From contig JBLDXI010000098.1 in assembly GCA_047495785.1 (NCBI GenBank), positions 1 to 20,025 on the forward strand: a DNA stretch of 20,025 nt, read 5' to 3'. Position 1 is the stretch's first letter, and each line of letters opens with the position of its first letter. Origin of the DNA: Lepidodermella squamata (Eukaryota; Gastrotricha). A program made the position numbers and the translations under genes. Of the stretch, positions 17,101 through 20,025 are shown piece by piece. The notes below the pieces were generated by a model. That model was not told the origin of the DNA. It made no database searches and saw only the letters and a list, made by a program, of their open reading frames with translations.

Positions 17101-18302
17101 AAGCATGCTGCAAACGGGTGTCACGTGACAAAGGTGATACATTTGTTTTTGACATTTATTTTAAAATGTGATTTATTCGTCTAAGTATTAAATGATGTTT
17201 TCTTAACAGTCTTTGATCAGTAATATTCCACAATAATTAAGTTTTTATGAGGGGTTAGTGTTGGTTATCGAAATCTATGAAAAAATGAACCGAATACGGC
17301 TTTTTTCTTGAAAAAAGAAGGAATGAGTGTGTATGCGCGTGAGTTGTTGGATGCTTTTGCGTAAGCTTTCATACCTTCCGCGACCGTGACTGATAGATGA
17401 ATGTTCCGAGTCGAAGCACTTCTCATGGCTGTGAATCAGTATTCTAGATACACTATGATCTCATGTATAATGTGTTGGTGCCCTGACTTTGACTTGGATT
17501 TGACTAATGACTTGGATGGATTGGATGGAGTTCAGATGCTGAAAGATGCTTTCAGGGCAAAGCTTTTACCGAGGAAGCGCCTCACAGTAATATGTTTTAT
17601 ATCGCCGTCTCTAGTGAGAATGGGCAAGCAACGTTTTTTATGATAAGTATTCATCGATTCATCGAATAAGTATAGGAATATATCAGCTGTTACGTCTTCG
17701 CTTGCATTCAATTGATAGACTGGTTTATCGGTGCTTATTAGGTTACTCTTTATACTGTAGTGTGGAGATTTGTCGCGTTTTATCCTTTTCCTGTCATTCC
17801 AGCCGAGCTCCTTTGGTGCTTTGCCAAACACCAAATAATTACTTACCTCTCTTAAGTCTTAAGATTGAAATCTTTCATTATTTCGCAACATGCAACATTA
17901 ATACGTGTATTGAGTCACTAGTCGGTAATAGTGGTCAATAATTGTTTTATTACCATGATAGTGAGTTTTGGTAGTTTATCCACTTGTTTGCATTATTGCA
18001 CTACCATGAAATGAGGAGTGGCGCTAAGTTATAGCATCAATTCGAACTCTGAAATGCGGAGCAGTCATTGAAATCTATCATATCTAGATGCGTTTTCATG
18101 TATTTTTCCACTTGCTTTTTGCTTAGTTGCTGTGTTATGAAGGTTTTCCTCATTTACTGCCACCTACGATATGCGGGTTAACTTCAGTTTGAACCTTTTC
18201 AGCTTCATATACGACCTGAGTTATCTTTACTTAGCATTGCCCGTAACTCTGTTTTGTATTGACTATCTTGAAATTCTAGGTTAACATTGTTTTCTGTTAT
18301 AA
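17101..18302. other. Upstream region of the myosin light chain gene
   Basis: I support no gene in these 1.2 kb. The region has a 12-bp palindrome with a CACGTG core (17119-17130), an A/T-run hairpin (17300-17317) and moderate AT content. An acceptor-like aattctag ends at 18279, 23 nt before the light chain ATG; it may end a 5' UTR intron or be a trans-splice site. A 100-codon open frame on the minus strand (17532-17834) has no recognisable domain. Confidence 0.6.
17119..17130. promoter_or_regulatory. 12-bp palindrome with E-box CACGTG
   Basis: TGTCACGTGACA is a perfect palindrome 18 bp outside the right transposon end and about 1.2 kb upstream of the light chain gene. CACGTG is a bHLH-type site; function here is only possible. 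Confidence 0.3.
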
Positions 18303-18926
18303 ATGGCTCAAAGGAAATTGGCTGGCAAGCCAGCCCCGCGGAAACGCGCTCAACGTGCGACATCCAACGTCTTTGCCATGTTTGACCAGGCTCAAATCCA
18401 AGAGTTCAAAGAGGCGTTTAACATGATTGATCAGAACCATGATGGGTTCATTGATAAAGAAGATTTACACGAAATGCTTGCTTCTATGGGTTCGCAACCG
18501 TTATATTAAAACAATACAAACAATATTAGTGCTTTTTGCAGGTAAAAATCCCCAAGACGATCAGCTCGAGCAGATGCTCTCTGAAGCGCCAGGTCAAATC
18601 AATTTCACCATGTTTTTGACCATGTTTGGTGAAAAACTAAATGGAACTGACCCTGAGGATGTGATAAAGAACGCCTTTGCGTGCTTTGATGAAGACGGAT
18701 CTGGGCGAATATCCGAAGAAAAGCTACGAGAAGTTCTCACTTCCATGGGTGATCGCTGGAGCGATGAGCAGGTATATCAATATATCCAGCTTTGACTGTT
18801 TGATCGCGTTTCATTTTCTAGGTTGACGAAATGTTCCGCGATGCTCCCATTCGCGACGGCAAGTTCAATTACATGGAATTCGTCAAGATTCTCAAGTACG
18901 GAAAGAAGGATGCCGATGACCAATAA
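18303..18926 (+). CDS. Myosin regulatory light chain, non-muscle/smooth type, three exons
   Basis: Exons 18303-18489, 18542-18771 and 18822-18926 with introns of 52 and 50 bp; 522 nt, 173 aa, the usual length. The protein binds the IQ neck of myosin II heavy chain and controls its motor activity. The N-terminus has the basic segment and phospho-site [14 protein letters not shown], with T20 and S21 equivalent to the Thr18/Ser19 pair targeted by MLCK and Rho kinase. EF-hand 1 ([12 protein letters not shown], residues 43-54) keeps the Ca/Mg ligands. [20 protein letters not shown] and [13 protein letters not shown] follow, then [10 protein letters not shown] and [13 protein letters not shown]. 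It resembles fly sqh and worm mlc-4 more than muscle forms. AATAAA at 18922-18927 overlaps the stop codon, which would give a very short 3' UTR if used. Confidence 0.96.
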
Positions 18927-19764
18927 AACACATACTTTGAATTTTGCTATCAATTTTTATTACCAATGATTTCGCTGCAAAACAACGTTTATTACCGATG
19001 TGTTAAATTGCTGTTTGTCTCTTTTCTAGTTTACGTGCCCTAGGCTACTGTAAAATTGTGCTTGGTGCTTTACCTTCGGTGGCTCTTCTGTGGCAGTCAT
19101 TAAATTACATTTTCCCATTGGAAATCGTGTTGCCATTATTTGGCCAAACTTGTATCCCTTCGTTGCAATGTGCGCGCCATGCCTGAACGCTAATTTCACC
19201 CGTCTGTGTCTGTATCTTTACGCTGGCTTGCATTGAGTTTCATGGTTCACGCATTCCAACTATTACTTATTCATACTTAGGTCTCCTCATACATCTCGGT
19301 ATTTGCATGGTAGCAATGATATAAAATGTGCTTGTTTAAGCGTATGCTATGCGTCGAAAAGGTGGTCATAATCATCAACTATAAACCTACTATATTTATG
19401 TGTATGTATGTGTGTACAAATAGCGTCGAAGTGTTGATGTGTGATTAATGATGAAATTGATAGATTCTCTTCATGATAGTTTGTAAACGATGCAGTGAAT
19501 ATCTGAATCTGCTATTTTTTATGCCAATACCCGATTCGTCTATACCGGAAAAATGCGAAGCGAAAAATATGCGTTGGCCAAATTTGATGATCTTGTGAGA
19601 CTTTCTTGTCTTCCAAGTCGCTCTTGCATTCAGTGCAATCGGTGTAAACTGCTAAATCTGCTGCATCAATTATTTCAACTACTGCATGTCATTGCTTGGA
19701 TTTGGAAATAAACTACGGCTTTTTATTGCGACAAATATTCATCTGTACTATTCGTGTTATTTAG
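18927..19764. other. Intergenic stretch downstream of the light chain gene
   Basis: No gene is supported in these 838 bp. A short TG/TATG-rich patch lies near 19397-19420. ATTAAA near 19101 and AATAAA near 19706 are later polyadenylation candidates. The stretch ends at an acceptor-like gttatttag abutting the next ATG. Confidence 0.6.
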
Positions 19765-19989
19765 ATGGCCAAGTTATTTGGTGCATTCAAAGCTTCGCTA
19801 TCCTTTCAACCACCCACAATCACCCTTGGTTCAGAACCTAAGAAACCAGTGGTCGAAAGGTTGGTATATTCTTGGCTCTCATATCCAAATAATCGAATAT
19901 ATTCATACCTGACAGATCGCGCAAGGAAAAAGAGGCGTATTGCAGCAATGCAGAGAAAACAATTGTTGAAATTTTTGGAGCAAAGTTAG
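19765..19989 (+). CDS. Unrecognised small protein or first coding exon of a gene leaving the window
   Basis: An ATG directly follows tgttatttag, so the AG could be a splice acceptor with a zero-length leader. The first 31 codons (MAKLFGAFKASLSFQPPTIT, then LGSEPKKPVVE) look coding. Beyond that three readings are possible: straight read-through to TAG at 19987-19989 (74 aa, basic tail ARKKRRIAAMQRKQLLKFLE); removal of an intron from 19860 to about 19910 (gttggt...ctgacag), shifting the frame to RSRKEKEAYCSNAEKTIVEI and a stop just after 19989; or use of a donor 3 codon positions later. I cannot choose between them and do not recognise the protein. Confidence 0.4.
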   Translation: MAKLFGAFKASLSFQPPTITLGSEPKKPVVERLVYSWLSYPNNRIYSYLTDRARKKRRIAAMQRKQLLKFLEQS

Positions 19990-20025
19990 TTTGACCTAAA
20001 AATATTTATATGGGTGTTGTGTCGT

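Noticed and set aside
17300-17317. Hairpin CTTTTTTC-TT-GAAAAAAG resembling a bacterial terminator
   Set aside because: The window is eukaryotic, no gene ends here, and runs of T and A make such hairpins likely by chance.
17532-17834. 100-codon open frame on the minus strand upstream of the light chain gene
   Set aside because: No recognisable domain, no good ATG context or splice partners, and frames of this length occur by chance many times in the window.

Overview
The window is eukaryotic, from a compact invertebrate genome. Introns are about 50-65 bp, GT-AG, with T-rich acceptors (often ttttcag or ttttccag), and conserved metazoan genes lie close together. Four host genes have a splice-acceptor-like AG directly upstream of the start codon (0-23 nt), and two lie 237 bp apart on one strand. 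This fits, but does not prove, a spliced-leader organism such as a nematode. The species cannot be fixed from the sequence.

Layout. Positions 1-2323 hold no gene I can name. They contain a perfect 145-bp inverted repeat (16-160 / 1129-1273), a pyrimidine-rich tract and an orphan open frame. On the minus strand, 2324-3607 is a six-exon ZRANB2-like RNA-binding zinc-finger/SR-type splicing factor, and 3845-5260 is a four-exon NADP-dependent isocitrate dehydrogenase with an AKL C-terminus. Positions 5261-6354 are intergenic. Positions 6355-17100 are one giant near-perfect palindrome. Positions 17101-18302 are the upstream region of a three-exon non-muscle/smooth-type myosin regulatory light chain (18303-18926, plus). 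After another gene-poor stretch, a small unrecognised gene starts at 19765 and runs towards the window end.

The palindrome is the main feature. Two arms of 5243 and 5255 bp flank a 248-bp unique spacer (11598-11845). By mirror coordinates they appear to differ only by one 12-bp tandem-repeat unit. Each arm carries the same three genes, reading inwards from the outer end: (1) a 119-aa protein with two C2H2 zinc fingers; (2) a 906-aa two-exon transposase-like protein of the animal CACTA/Tnp2-like class with a zinc ribbon and a candidate DDE triad; (3) a multi-exon protein with a Q/S/A-rich, tandem-repeat N-terminal half that I do not recognise. The genes are 108 and 64 bp apart with AG acceptors in the gaps, so each arm looks like a polycistronic unit. 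The spacer continues gene 3 of the left arm, so the left arm is the longer, probably parental copy and the right arm an inverted partial copy. Both outer ends are therefore the same transposon end, each with a 17-bp subterminal inverted repeat. No target-site duplication is evident. The structure sits between the divergent IDH and myosin light chain genes. It is either a very young giant fold-back, tail-to-tail transposon or an assembly product, and long reads spanning the spacer would decide which.
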